Assembly (NCBI RefSeq): GCF_000411135.1
Contig: NZ_KE150263.1
Location: 496,594 to 560,593, forward strand
DNA: 64,000 bases
From: Actinotignum schaalii FB123-CNA-2
GTDB taxonomy: Bacteria; Actinomycetota; Actinomycetes; Actinomycetales; Actinomycetaceae
Direction of reading: 5' to 3'
Part shown: positions 32,846 through 41,681 of the stretch, piece by piece
How positions within the stretch are numbered: position 1 is the first letter of the stretch
Layout: each line of letters opens with the position of its first letter
Notes under the pieces: generated by a model
Databases searched by the model: none
The model's input: only the letters and a program-made list of their open reading frames with translations
Told to the model about the DNA's origin: nothing
Position numbers and translations under genes: made by a program

Positions 32846-34096
32846 TTACTGCTGGGTTCCGCTCCCCGCCTCGATCTTAACATTATGAACATAGACTTCG
32901 GGGAAGGTCTTGACGAATCCCGTGGTCATACCATCGGATTTGGTGGTAAAGAGCGCGACGCTATTACGCCGCTCAATTTCAATATCCGCGCTGTTGAGAA
33001 TTGCGAGATTGACGATGTAGTCCCCCTCGCCAATATGCAAATCGGGGAGAACAACCATAATCGTGGCGTGGCCGCTATCCACCGCGGGGAGGGGAAGTTG
33101 GAGGCGACGGCTGGACATCCCGAAAACCGGGGTGCCCTCATTCATGGTGGCGATTTCCACCACCACACCGTAATCGCGCATGGGCTCGTGGGCCACCAGA
33201 TCGAAGGCAATGCGCATGGTATCCCCGGAAATATGCACGAAAAGCCCGTCGTCCGAGGTACGCACCCCGTCCACAATCGCGGCGTTGTCAATACTGCACG
33301 GGTGGGTATCCACCGCGGTGAGGACCCCGCCGTTCTTTTCCGCGAGTTCGGCGAGCATTTGTTCCTGGTAGCCCTGGTGGAGACGGGACATCGCATCGCG
33401 CACATCCCCCACCATGACCATGGCACCTTTATCCAGAACGACGGCGCGATCACACACCTCGATGACCTGCGCCGCGGAATGTGACACCAGAATAATGGAA
33501 CGCCCTTCGCGCTGGAATTGGCGAATTTTCTCCATGCATTTCTTTTGGAAAGGTTCATCACCCACCGCGAGGACTTCGTCCACGAGGAGGATATCCGGGT
33601 CGGAATGCACCGCCACCGCGAAAGCCAAACGTACGTACATACCGGAGGAATAGAACTTCACCTGGGTGTGGATGAAATCCCGGATGCCGGAAAACTCGAT
33701 AATGGAATCGAGCTGAGCGTCGATTTCCGCTTCGGATAGGCCCAGAATAGAAGCGTTGAGATAAATATTTTCCATGCCGGTAAGGTCAGGATGGAAACCG
33801 GCACCCAATTCGAGGAGCGCCGCCATGCGCCCGCGGGTGCGGACCTGCCCGGCATCGGGGGTGAGGATCCCACCGATCACTTTGAGGAGGGTGGATTTAC
33901 CCGAACCGTTCGCCCCCACCAGGCCCACTGATTCCCCAGCGGCCACACTGAAGGAAACATTCTTGAGCGCCCAGTATTCTTCCGCGTGAGTACGCGAACG
34001 CGCCGCATTGACCAGGCGTTCCTTGAGGGATTTATCTTTGTGGACGATGAATTTCTTCGAAACTCCGTCAACTTGAATGACGTCGGGACGTGACAT
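32846..34096 (-). CDS. wzt: Polysaccharide ABC exporter ATPase with C-terminal cargo domain
   Basis: A 416-residue protein. Its first 245 residues are an ABC ATPase: Walker A GANGSGKST at 61-69, the Wzt-type signature YSSGMYVRLAFAVAVHSDPD, and Walker B ILLVDEVLAVGD. The rest is a beta-sandwich of the Wzt C-terminal type, with DTMRIAFDLVAHEP, GMSSRRLQLPLP and VVLPDLHIGEGDYIVNLAI. In Gram-negative O9a-type systems this domain binds the modified non-reducing end of the polymer; here it may recognise a capped glycan. It pairs with the permease gene 24 nt upstream. The full exporter sends a finished lipid-linked chain across the membrane. Confidence 0.93.
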   Translation of the reverse strand: MSRPDVIQVDGVSKKFIVHKDKSLKERLVNAARSRTHAEEYWALKNVSFSVAAGESVGLVGANGSGKSTLLKVIGGILTPDAGQVRTRGRMAALLELGAGFHPDLTGMENIYLNASILGLSEAEIDAQLDSIIEFSGIRDFIHTQVKFYSSGMYVRLAFAVAVHSDPDILLVDEVLAVGDEPFQKKCMEKIRQFQREGRSIILVSHSAAQVIEVCDRAVVLDKGAMVMVGDVRDAMSRLHQGYQEQMLAELAEKNGGVLTAVDTHPCSIDNAAIVDGVRTSDDGLFVHISGDTMRIAFDLVAHEPMRDYGVVVEIATMNEGTPVFGMSSRRLQLPLPAVDSGHATIMVVLPDLHIGEGDYIVNLAILNSADIEIERRNSVALFTTKSDGMTTGFVKTFPEVYVHNVKIEAGSGTQQ

Positions 34097-34120
34097 GAGA
34101 ATCCTTGACCCGCCTTTCCT

Positions 34121-35047
34121 TTAGAGTTCCTGCGCGAAATTGCGTTGCATGCGGGCGAAGTAGCGCTGCGCGAGCCAGAGCAACACCAGCCCAATGATAA
34201 GGAAAATTCCTAGGCGGGTGAGGAGATGGGAGGGCAGCAGGGCATCCTGCCCGGCCGCCCAGAAGGAATGCTGGAAGCCCATCACCGCCACCGAGGTGGG
34301 GTTGAGGAGATAAAGGTTAATCATCCAGCTGGGGGCTGCTCCGGCAATCATCGCGAAAGAATAGACAGAGGGGGTAAGCCAGAAACCAATGAGGAGAATA
34401 ACTTCCACGAGGTATTGCACATCCCGCAGATAAACATTCGCGGCGGAGAGGAACAGCCCGAAGGCCACCGCCCACACCACCACCACGGCCAGGGAGAGCG
34501 GGAAGTAGATGAGGGCACTCCCCCACGGCACCCCGCGAATAATAAGAGCTCCGCATACCAAAATAGCCAGCTGGGAGAGGAAGTCCACAAAGGCAGCGCC
34601 GGCCGCGGAGAGCGGGAAGATTTCGCGCGGGAGATACACCTTTTTGACAATCCCGGAATTACTTACGATCGCGCCGGTGGAAGCCGCCACGATCTGGGAA
34701 AAAAGCCCCCAGGCGGTCAGGCCCGCGAAAACGTAAATAGCGAAATCAGGAATGGCACGCTCCGCTCCGAGAACCTTGCCGATAGCGAAGTAGTAGATGA
34801 GCAGGTTAATAAGGGGCCGGACCAGGGTCCAGACGTACCCGAGCACCGAATCCTTGTAGCGTGCTTTGAGTTCGCGCCGGGTGAGCAGGCCCAAGAGGTG
34901 GCGATGGTCGAAAATATCGCGGACGGACGCCCTCCAGCCACTGAAGAACCCGGTGTCAATAGCCACGCGCGTGAGATCCTGGCCGGCGAGTTTCTCGAAG
35001 CGTGCCTGCGCTTCGGGGCTCACCTCGCGTTCGCGCTCTGCTGCCAT
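34121..35047 (-). CDS. wzm: Polysaccharide ABC exporter permease
   Basis: A 308-residue ABC-2 type permease of the Wzm/TagG/RfbD family, with six hydrophobic segments in the C-terminal two thirds. Typical features are the amphipathic N-terminal segment LLGLLTRRELKARYKDSVLG, the gate helix start WTLVRPLINLLIYYFAIGKV, and VKKVYLPREIFPLS. It forms the channel for export of the lipid-linked glycan with the ATPase encoded next. ATG 35047 was chosen because GAAAGGT precedes it at good spacing; the frame extends 43 codons upstream without family similarity. It heads a minus-strand operon and is divergent from the gene at 35276. Confidence 0.93.
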   Translation of the reverse strand: MAAEREREVSPEAQARFEKLAGQDLTRVAIDTGFFSGWRASVRDIFDHRHLLGLLTRRELKARYKDSVLGYVWTLVRPLINLLIYYFAIGKVLGAERAIPDFAIYVFAGLTAWGLFSQIVAASTGAIVSNSGIVKKVYLPREIFPLSAAGAAFVDFLSQLAILVCGALIIRGVPWGSALIYFPLSLAVVVVWAVAFGLFLSAANVYLRDVQYLVEVILLIGFWLTPSVYSFAMIAGAAPSWMINLYLLNPTSVAVMGFQHSFWAAGQDALLPSHLLTRLGIFLIIGLVLLWLAQRYFARMQRNFAQEL

Positions 35048-35275
35048 ACCCGACCTTTCCTGCCGGCATTCGCGCCCTTCACTACCCACCCGGGTGAGCC
35101 GCGCGTATGCACCTATCTGTCTCATATTACCCAGCTGCGGGCCAAGCCGCGCACAGCCCCGTGATGTCAGCGCCATCTCGCGTCGCCTTGTACGATAGAG
35201 AAAGTAAGTTTCACCCGGGAGCCGCCGCGGCTACGCGAGCCGCGCTTGCCGCCCCGCGGAGGATGATAGGCAGTC

Positions 35276-36799
35276 ATGAGTGTTTGTGTTCTTGTTCCCG
35301 CCGGAGCCGGGCCGGCTTTAGCGCGGGCCCTCCCCTACCGTGTTGCGGAGCTCATTGCGGGCCAGCCCGCCCCGCGCGCGGATCTCGCGGCGGGAGAAAC
35401 GATCACCGCGGTGGTCACCGCTCCCGGTGCTGTTACAAAAACAGCTCTCGCTCAGCTCCTTGCCACCCCGGGGCGTAATACCGCGTGGTGTGCCTCGCTT
35501 GCTGACAAACCGAACGCATCCGAATCTCGCGGTGTCCTCGCTGTCCCCGCCCCGGTCTATACTTTTGATTCGCGGGCGCTCCACCTGTGCGGTGGCCTCG
35601 ATACCGCCTTCTCGCTTCCCGCACTGGCCGTCGATGCCCAGTGGCGCCTCACCGCCGCCGGAGTACCCGGTGAGCAGCGCACTACCACGCTCCTCGAAGC
35701 CGGAACCCCCGATCTCGATACCGTGGAGTACCTGCGCATCCTCACGAAAAATCTTTCCCCGGCCTACCAGCTGGAATTCCTCACCCCGCTTTTCACCGCG
35801 CTTATCGATCACCCGCTCCGCAACTCCGGGGTGGATACCGCCGCCCTGGATCTTGCCCGTCGCCCCGGGAACGACGCCGAGCCCTTACTTCACGTCCCCT
35901 CCACCACCTTCAGCGGTGCCCAGGTGGTGCGTGACTGGAGTGCCTCCCTGGCCGGCTTAGAAAGCCGGAATGAAGCGGCTCTTGCCGCCGCCCGTATCCC
36001 GGATCGCCGCCTGCCCTACGTAGCTGATTTCCTTGACCGGGTCTGGGCCAGCGCCGGGATCCCCACCTCCGAACGGGACTTCCTGGAAACGGCTTTCGCG
36101 GATATCCGCCGTGATCATGAGCCGAGTATCGCTTTCGCGGTGGCCGGTTCCGATACCGCGGCCCGTGCCCGTTTCACCCGGATCGCCACCGAAATCCACG
36201 AGCCGCTCTACCTGTGGGATCCGGAAAGCAAAGAGCTCAGCGAGCGCGGCGCCGATCCCACCGCACCGTTCCAACCGGCCCGTCGCACTCTTGCCAGCGC
36301 CGTCGAAACAATTGCGGTGACCTATATTCTCAATCTTCCGGCCCGTGCCGTTCCGTGGAGCGGGAACCACGGGGTGGTCATTGCCGATGTCGCCACCGCG
36401 AATCTCACCGCGATGGTCCGCACCGATTGGGTGGGGGTCACCGGCACGGAGAGCGTGGGGGCGAACGCCAGCGTTCTCAACGAAACTCTTACCGTTGCGG
36501 ACCGCGTTATTACCGCGGATACCGCCCAGCGTGATTTTGTGCTCGGGGCTCTGTCCGGGAACTATCGCTTGGATCAGAATACGTACGACGACGATCACTC
36601 TCTCACCAGCCTCGTCGCTCAGGAAAACGGCGGTATTGCAGCGGCTCTCGCCGCGCTGCGCTCCCCCGTCCACGCCTATGAGCGGGTGGAAACCACCCAA
36701 TTGTACGAGGAGCCCGGCAAGCCCGGTGCCCGCAAGCATCCCCACCTACGCCGCGCGCTGCGCGGCCTGGCCAGCACTCTCAAGGGAGAACGCAAGTGA
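35276..36799 (+). CDS. Uncharacterised 507-residue protein coupled to a double glycosyltransferase
   Basis: I do not recognise a family. The protein is acidic, Ala-rich, without signal peptide or membrane helices, so probably cytoplasmic. It opens SVCVLVPAGAGPALARALPY and has a beta/alpha pattern (TITAVVTAPGAVTKTALAQLL, VIADVATANLTAMVRTDW) that could be a diverged Rossmann or GT-like fold; no DxD or EAxxxG motif is visible. Its stop overlaps the next start (GTGA, 36796-36799), so synthesis is tied to the 815-residue GT2+GT4 protein, hinting at a partner or acceptor-handling subunit (inference). It is divergent from wzm, with a shared 228-bp control region. Confidence 0.6.
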   Translation: MSVCVLVPAGAGPALARALPYRVAELIAGQPAPRADLAAGETITAVVTAPGAVTKTALAQLLATPGRNTAWCASLADKPNASESRGVLAVPAPVYTFDSRALHLCGGLDTAFSLPALAVDAQWRLTAAGVPGEQRTTTLLEAGTPDLDTVEYLRILTKNLSPAYQLEFLTPLFTALIDHPLRNSGVDTAALDLARRPGNDAEPLLHVPSTTFSGAQVVRDWSASLAGLESRNEAALAAARIPDRRLPYVADFLDRVWASAGIPTSERDFLETAFADIRRDHEPSIAFAVAGSDTAARARFTRIATEIHEPLYLWDPESKELSERGADPTAPFQPARRTLASAVETIAVTYILNLPARAVPWSGNHGVVIADVATANLTAMVRTDWVGVTGTESVGANASVLNETLTVADRVITADTAQRDFVLGALSGNYRLDQNTYDDDHSLTSLVAQENGGIAAALAALRSPVHAYERVETTQLYEEPGKPGARKHPHLRRALRGLASTLKGERK

Positions 36800-39243
36800 C
36801 CTCTGTTTCCGTTATTCTTGTCAATTTCCGCGGGGCGGAGGATACGATTGCCGCCGCGCACTACCTGCGTGAATGTGATTGGCCGGCGCAGGATCTGGAG
36901 ATCGTCGTCGTTGATAATAATTCCGGGGATGGTTCTTTCGAGCGTCTGCGCGCCGAGCTGCCTGACTGCCAGGTGCTGCAATCGGGTGCCAACCTGGGCT
37001 TCACCGGGGGCTGCAATTTCGGGGTGGAGCATTCCCGCGGGGACATTGTGGCTTTCCTCAATAATGATGCCCGGCCCGGTAAAAAGTGGATTCGTGCCGC
37101 GGTGGAGGCGATTGCGGCGGACCCGAAGGTGGGCTGCGTGGCCTCCAAGGTGCTCACCTGGGAGGGCGACAGAATCGATTTCGTCGATTCCTCGATGACG
37201 TGGTTCGGGATGGGCTATAAGCGCGAGGCGGAACGCGAGGATACCGGCGCCTGGGATACCCCGAAGAATGTGCTCTTCCCCACCGGGGCCGCTATGTTCG
37301 TGCCGCGCCGCGTTTTCGAGGAACTGGGCGGTTTCGATGACCGCTACTTCATGTTCTACGAGGATGCCGATTTCGGCTGGCGCGCCAACCTGGCCGGATA
37401 CGATGTGCGCTACGTACCCGAGTCGGTGGCCTACCACCGCCACCACGTCACCATGAAGAAGTTCGGGAATTTCCGGGAAACGTACTTCCTGGAACGCAAT
37501 GCGCTAGCCTGCCTGTACAAGAATCTCGGGGATGATCTGCTCCGCACTGTTTTCGCTCCCGCCCTCGCTTTCGCCCTGGAGCGCAGCGCGGAACGCAGCG
37601 AAGTGGAGGAGCACCGCGGCCCGGATTCTTACCGCGCGGCTGAGGGGACCATTACGAAAATGGCGGCCACCGCGCCCTACGCGGTCTCGTATTTCCGCGA
37701 TATTTTGCCTTCCCTCGTGGAATCGCGCCGGGAGATCCAGGCCGGGCGCAAGAAGTCCGATGCGGAGATTATTACCCTCATGCGTAATGCCATGGAGCCG
37801 GCCTATCCGCTGCCGCGCTACCTGGATCTCCACGAGGCGCTGGCGCGTTTCTTCGGCATCGCGAAGCGTTTTTCCGGGCAGGCGAAGGTACTGGTGGTGA
37901 CCGGCGAACCCATCGGCGAGAAAATGGCCGGTCCGGCTATCCGCGCCTGGGAGATGTGCACTCGCCTGGCACTCGAGCACCCGGTGCGGTTGTGTTCCAC
38001 GGCCGGCGTGGGAAAGGTAGCCCCCCAGGCCTTTGAGATCCACAATGGCGATACCGATACCCTGCGCGCCTGCACCGATTGGGCAGATGTCATTATCTTC
38101 CAGGGTTTCCTACTGGAAAGCGCCCCGTGGCTCATGAGCTCGGAAAAGATCATCGTGGCCGATATCTACGATCCCATGCACCTCGAGCAGCTCGAACAGG
38201 CCCGCGATCAGGGCCCGGAGGGCCGCGAACGCTCCATTACCGGCGTGACCGGCGTACTCAACCGGCAGCTGGCCCGCGCCGATAAATTCCTGTGTGCCTC
38301 GGATAAACAGCGCAACTTCTGGCTCGGGCAACTGGCGAGCATGGGCCGCATCAACCGCAATGTCCTCCCCGACGGCGCGGATGTGCGCAGCCTTATCGAT
38401 ATTGCACCTTTCGGCCTGGGCGAAGAAGCGCCCCGGCAAACCGAACACGCCATCCGCGGGAAAGTTCCCGGTATCGGCATGGATGACAAGGTCATCCTGT
38501 GGGGCGGCGGGGTCTATAACTGGTTCGACCCGCTCTCCCTTATCCGCGCGGTCGCTCAGCTTTCCCGCACCCACCCGGATGTGCGCCTCTACTTCCTCGG
38601 GATGAAACACCCGAATCCGGGGGTGCCGGCCATGCGGGTCGCCTCCGAAGCTGTGGCCCTGGCCGACGAGCTGGAGCTCACCAACCGCTTCGTATTCTTC
38701 AACCACGACTGGGTTCCCTACCACGAACGCCAGAACTATCTGCTGGACGCAAACGTGGGGGTCTCCACCCATTTCGAGCACGTGGAAACCCAATTCTCCT
38801 TCCGTACCCGCATCCTCGACTACCTGTGGGCGGGGCTACCCATCGTGGCGACCAGCGGGGATTCCTTCGGGAATGCCCTCGACAGCGAAGGCATCGGTAT
38901 CTCGGTACCCCCGCGTGACGTGGAGGCCCTGGCCGCCGCGCTCGAAACACTGTTATACGACGACGCCGCAGCGGCCCGCGCGCGTGCGAATATTGCCGGT
39001 TTCGCCCAGCAGTTCCACTGGGATCGGGCGCTGGCCCCGCTGCTGGAGTTCTGCCGGCACCCGCGCCGGGCCGCGGATCTGGCTTTCCGCACCGGCGACG
39101 ATGTGCCGGGAACCATGCTCGGCTTTATCGACCCCGGTTTCAACCCGGTGCGCGATCTCAAACTCGTGGTGGATTACCTGCGCACCGGCGGCCCGAAGAT
39201 GCTGGCCTCCAAGGTGAAGTCCCGGCTGCGTAAATACATCTAG
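36796..39243 (+). CDS. Dual-domain glycosyltransferase, GT2 (rhamnosyltransferase-like) + GT4
   Basis: An 815-residue protein. The N-terminal GT2 module (1-270) reads VSVILVNFRGAEDTIAA, IVVVDNNSGDGSFERL, AFLNNDARPGKKWI and MFYEDADFGWRANLAGYDV, the pattern of WbbL-type rhamnosyltransferases. A helical linker (about 270-370) leads to a GT4 module with VILWGGGVYNWFDPLSLIRA, LYFLGMKHPNP and FSFRTRILDYLWAGLPIVAT. It probably builds two linkages of the surface glycan in one enzyme. It starts with GTG overlapping the upstream stop. A 9-bp tandem duplication, ATCTAGGAC twice, covers the stop codon, and a hairpin follows. A dispersed motif copy lies at 38956-38971 inside the coding region. Confidence 0.88.
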   Translation: MTSVSVILVNFRGAEDTIAAAHYLRECDWPAQDLEIVVVDNNSGDGSFERLRAELPDCQVLQSGANLGFTGGCNFGVEHSRGDIVAFLNNDARPGKKWIRAAVEAIAADPKVGCVASKVLTWEGDRIDFVDSSMTWFGMGYKREAEREDTGAWDTPKNVLFPTGAAMFVPRRVFEELGGFDDRYFMFYEDADFGWRANLAGYDVRYVPESVAYHRHHVTMKKFGNFRETYFLERNALACLYKNLGDDLLRTVFAPALAFALERSAERSEVEEHRGPDSYRAAEGTITKMAATAPYAVSYFRDILPSLVESRREIQAGRKKSDAEIITLMRNAMEPAYPLPRYLDLHEALARFFGIAKRFSGQAKVLVVTGEPIGEKMAGPAIRAWEMCTRLALEHPVRLCSTAGVGKVAPQAFEIHNGDTDTLRACTDWADVIIFQGFLLESAPWLMSSEKIIVADIYDPMHLEQLEQARDQGPEGRERSITGVTGVLNRQLARADKFLCASDKQRNFWLGQLASMGRINRNVLPDGADVRSLIDIAPFGLGEEAPRQTEHAIRGKVPGIGMDDKVILWGGGVYNWFDPLSLIRAVAQLSRTHPDVRLYFLGMKHPNPGVPAMRVASEAVALADELELTNRFVFFNHDWVPYHERQNYLLDANVGVSTHFEHVETQFSFRTRILDYLWAGLPIVATSGDSFGNALDSEGIGISVPPRDVEALAAALETLLYDDAAAARARANIAGFAQQFHWDRALAPLLEFCRHPRRAADLAFRTGDDVPGTMLGFIDPGFNPVRDLKLVVDYLRTGGPKMLASKVKSRLRKYI
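38956..38971 (-). repeat. Dispersed motif copy inside a glycosyltransferase gene
   Basis: Complement reads CTGCGGCGTCGTCGTA. It encodes YDDAAA in the helical part of the GT4 module at 36796-39243. Confidence 0.4.
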
Positions 39244-39255
39244 GACATCTAGGAC
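39238..39255. repeat. 9-bp tandem duplication over a stop codon
   Basis: ATCTAGGAC twice in a row; the TAG inside the first copy (39241-39243) is the stop of the double glycosyltransferase and the second copy repeats it in frame. Confidence 0.85.
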
Positions 39256-39282
39256 GCCTGGTGCGCCTACGGTAGGTGCACA

Positions 39283-39319
39283 GATGCCCGCGGATCGCTC
39301 TTCGCGCTCCGCGGGCATC
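39283..39319. terminator. Hairpin between convergent genes
   Basis: Perfect 12-bp stem GATGCCCGCGGA (39283-39294) with TCCGCGGGCATC (39308-39319) in the gap between genes converging at 39243 and 39380. It probably serves both strands, though no U-tract follows. Confidence 0.65.
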
Positions 39320-39347
39320 ACCGTACCGGCGGCATTGTAGGCAAGCT

Positions 39348-39389
39348 GCTACGTTGCCACGACGCGCTGCCGCGCCGCGCTACGTTGCC
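39348..39389. repeat. Direct repeat at a gene 3' end
   Basis: GCTACGTTGCC at 39348-39358 and again at 39379-39389; the second copy contains the stop codon (39382-39380) of the minus-strand gene ending at 39380. Confidence 0.7.
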
Positions 39390-40798
39390 GAGGGAATAAT
39401 GAGGGCGTAGCCGTACATGCAGGCGGTCACAATTGCCAGGCCCCAGGTCACGGAATGGCGCAGCTTAATCCAGGCAGCAGCAGCGCAGAAGAGCGGGATA
39501 AGAACCATCCCGTAGCGGTGCTGCATAAAGGTGAGCGAGCCGGCGAGGATATTGAAACCGAGCACCACCCCCGGCGCGATACCGAGGAAGGACACCGCGG
39601 CTGCCTGGCAGAAACGCTGCTCCACAGTAGAGTGGCGTTCCAGGATCCAGGCCACGCACACAATGGCGGTAATTCCCAGCCAGAGCGCCACGCTCGCGAA
39701 GGGTGACTTCGGATATTGCTCGGCCGTCCCACCAATACCAGCGAAAACAATTTGCAGCGCATCATCGGTCATATAGGGCAGCTGGCGCAGATCGAGTACC
39801 CCGGTTGGATCCACCACAATATCCGGGTGTGCCACCGGAATGAAGGTGCGGATAACCAACCAGGCCCCGCCCGCCACCGCGGACACCAGCCCGAGGGCAC
39901 CAATTTCCCACCAGCGCGGCAAGGTGGCAGGCTCCGCAGCAGCCTTCTTCCCCCAACCGTGCCCGGGCCGTATCCGGTACCACACCAGGAAGATCAGGAC
40001 AGCCACCACCGCGAAAATATTTTGCATTTTCACCACGCAGGCCACCGCGGAGATGACAATGAGCCAGCTGATCGACCACTGGCGGCGCGCGTAGAAAATA
40101 CTTCCGAAAATAATGAGGGTGCCCACCAGGAGATTGAGCGCATCCGGGGTGATATAGCAATTCGTGGTGCGGAAAGTCGGCATGGAGGTGATGAGGAGCG
40201 GCACCGTGAGCGCCATCGCCCAGGTGGCACCAACGCGGCGCATCCCCCAGGCAAGGACCGTCATCCCCAGCACCAACCAGAGCACGCTGGTGAGGCGAGC
40301 GCTACCCAGCAAACCCATCCCGAGCATCATAAACGGCTTAGCCAGCCACGCGGTCACAAAATAGTAAACCGGCGAATGTACTCCGGCGGTGGTGTAGCCG
40401 GCGAAGGGGAGCTTATCCTCGGGGAAATCTCCCCCGCACACCCCGATGGTTGCCGAGCTGACCGGGTTGGAACCGAAACCGAGGCAAGCAAGCACCTCAC
40501 GGGCATAGGAATCCGTGGTCATCCCATCGCGTACTACAATCCCGCGCCCGGCTTTATCCACCGCGTCGAGGTAGACGTATTCATCGAAAGGAGAAAGGTG
40601 TGGATTGGTGGTGATGAAATGAAGATTGAGTGCCCCACCCAGAATCCCGAAGAACACCAGGACGGCTAACCACACCACCCAGGGGCGCCCGGCGCTGATT
40701 CTGCGCAGCCGCGATACCAGAGCCGCCCGATGCTTAGAGTGCTGAGAAGACGAATCGGCCTGGGGCGTCCGAACATCTACGTGTGTGGCTGCAACCAT
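39380..40798 (-). CDS. GT-C/DUF2142-like polytopic membrane protein
   Basis: About 472 residues with roughly 11 membrane segments after a 45-residue Ser/His/Arg-rich cytoplasmic N-terminus. The first outer loop carries HLSPFDEYVYLDAVDKAG, an acidic site where related proteins have PDEP, and GVHSPVYYFVTAWLAKP resembles the PPLYY loop. It is probably a polyprenyl-phosphate-sugar-dependent transferase of the surface polymer (inference). ATG 40798 was chosen because AAGGAA stands five bases before it. It is divergent from a DPM-like GT2 (40925), which could supply its lipid-linked donor. Confidence 0.7.
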   Translation of the reverse strand: MVAATHVDVRTPQADSSSQHSKHRAALVSRLRRISAGRPWVVWLAVLVFFGILGGALNLHFITTNPHLSPFDEYVYLDAVDKAGRGIVVRDGMTTDSYAREVLACLGFGSNPVSSATIGVCGGDFPEDKLPFAGYTTAGVHSPVYYFVTAWLAKPFMMLGMGLLGSARLTSVLWLVLGMTVLAWGMRRVGATWAMALTVPLLITSMPTFRTTNCYITPDALNLLVGTLIIFGSIFYARRQWSISWLIVISAVACVVKMQNIFAVVAVLIFLVWYRIRPGHGWGKKAAAEPATLPRWWEIGALGLVSAVAGGAWLVIRTFIPVAHPDIVVDPTGVLDLRQLPYMTDDALQIVFAGIGGTAEQYPKSPFASVALWLGITAIVCVAWILERHSTVEQRFCQAAAVSFLGIAPGVVLGFNILAGSLTFMQHRYGMVLIPLFCAAAAWIKLRHSVTWGLAIVTACMYGYALIIPSAT

Positions 40799-40889
40799 GA
40801 ATTTCCTTGAGATGGACAACGTTTCACTTGCCGCGTTATCTTATCGCGAAGTACCACCCCTCATATAGGGCACACAGCACGAGCGCTCG

Positions 40890-40918
40890 TTCAAGCCCGG
40901 GCTTAAATGGCCTAAAAT
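40890..40918 (+). promoter_or_regulatory. Promoter for a leaderless mRNA (GT2 at 40925)
   Basis: TTCAAG (40890-40895), a 17-nt spacer and TAAAAT (40913-40918). Only six bases separate the -10 box from the ATG at 40925 and there is no Shine-Dalgarno, so transcription would begin at or next to the start codon. Confidence 0.55.
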
Positions 40919-40924
40919 CAAAGA

Positions 40925-41680
40925 ATGACTTCTGAGCAAGACAGGCCCCCACGTCTCGTCGTCCTCATTCCGGCGTGGAATGAAGAAGAGGCGCTGCCGG
41001 CGGTTCTCACCGAATTACGCCAGGCAGTTCCGCACGCATCCCTCGTGGTCATCAACGATTGTTCCCGGGATGCTACCGCGCAGGTGGCCGCGGCCGGTGG
41101 CGCAACTGTCCTCAATTTGCCCATTAACCTCGGGGTGGGCGGGGCCATGCGCACCGGCTACCTGTATGCCTGGCGCCACGGTTTTGACCGTGCCGTGCAG
41201 GTAGATGCCGATGGCCAGCACCGCCCCGAAGATATCGCCCGCCTCCTCGAACAGATGGATGCCACCGGTGCCGATATCGTTATCGGGGCGCGTTTTGCAG
41301 AACGTGGCTCCTATCGGGTGCGCGGACCGCGCGCCTGGGCCATGCGATTCCTCTCCAAGGTGCTCTCCCGCGTGCACCACACCAGGCTTACAGATACCAC
41401 CTCCGGCTTCAAGCTCACGAACCGGAAAGCCATCGGGGTACTCGCCGACGAACTCCCGGCCGAATACCTGGGCGATACCATCGAAGCGCTTATTATCGCC
41501 AGCAAAGCTGGGCTGCGTGTCACCCAGGTGGGGGTGGAGATGCGCGAGCGGCAGGGCGGCACTCCCTCCCATAACCCACTCAAGGCCGCACGCCTGCTGC
41601 TGCGCGGTATTATCGCCATGGCGGTAGCCTCTACCCGCCCCGCCCAAAAAGATCTTGACGGAACCGAAGGAAGGCAATAA
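40925..41680 (+). CDS. Polyprenyl-phosphate glycosyltransferase (GT2, DPM1-like)
   Basis: A 251-residue soluble GT2 of the dolichyl-phosphate mannosyltransferase type: LVVLIPAWNEEEALPAVL, LVVINDCSRDATAQVA, RAVQVDADGQHRPEDIARLL (DADGQH metal motif) and DTTSGFKLTNRKAIG. It should transfer a sugar to undecaprenyl phosphate. It lacks the membrane helices of the 27577 paralogue; the DUF2304 protein encoded one base after its stop supplies hydrophobic segments and may be its membrane partner, a frequent pairing in actinobacteria. The gene appears to have a leaderless transcript. It is divergent from the GT-C gene at 39380. Confidence 0.87.
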   Translation: MTSEQDRPPRLVVLIPAWNEEEALPAVLTELRQAVPHASLVVINDCSRDATAQVAAAGGATVLNLPINLGVGGAMRTGYLYAWRHGFDRAVQVDADGQHRPEDIARLLEQMDATGADIVIGARFAERGSYRVRGPRAWAMRFLSKVLSRVHHTRLTDTTSGFKLTNRKAIGVLADELPAEYLGDTIEALIIASKAGLRVTQVGVEMRERQGGTPSHNPLKAARLLLRGIIAMAVASTRPAQKDLDGTEGRQ

Positions 41681-41681
41681 C

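Noticed and set aside
35276-36799. Calling the 507-residue protein a glycosyltransferase
   Set aside because: No DxD, EAxxxG or other glycosyltransferase signature could be found; left as uncharacterised.
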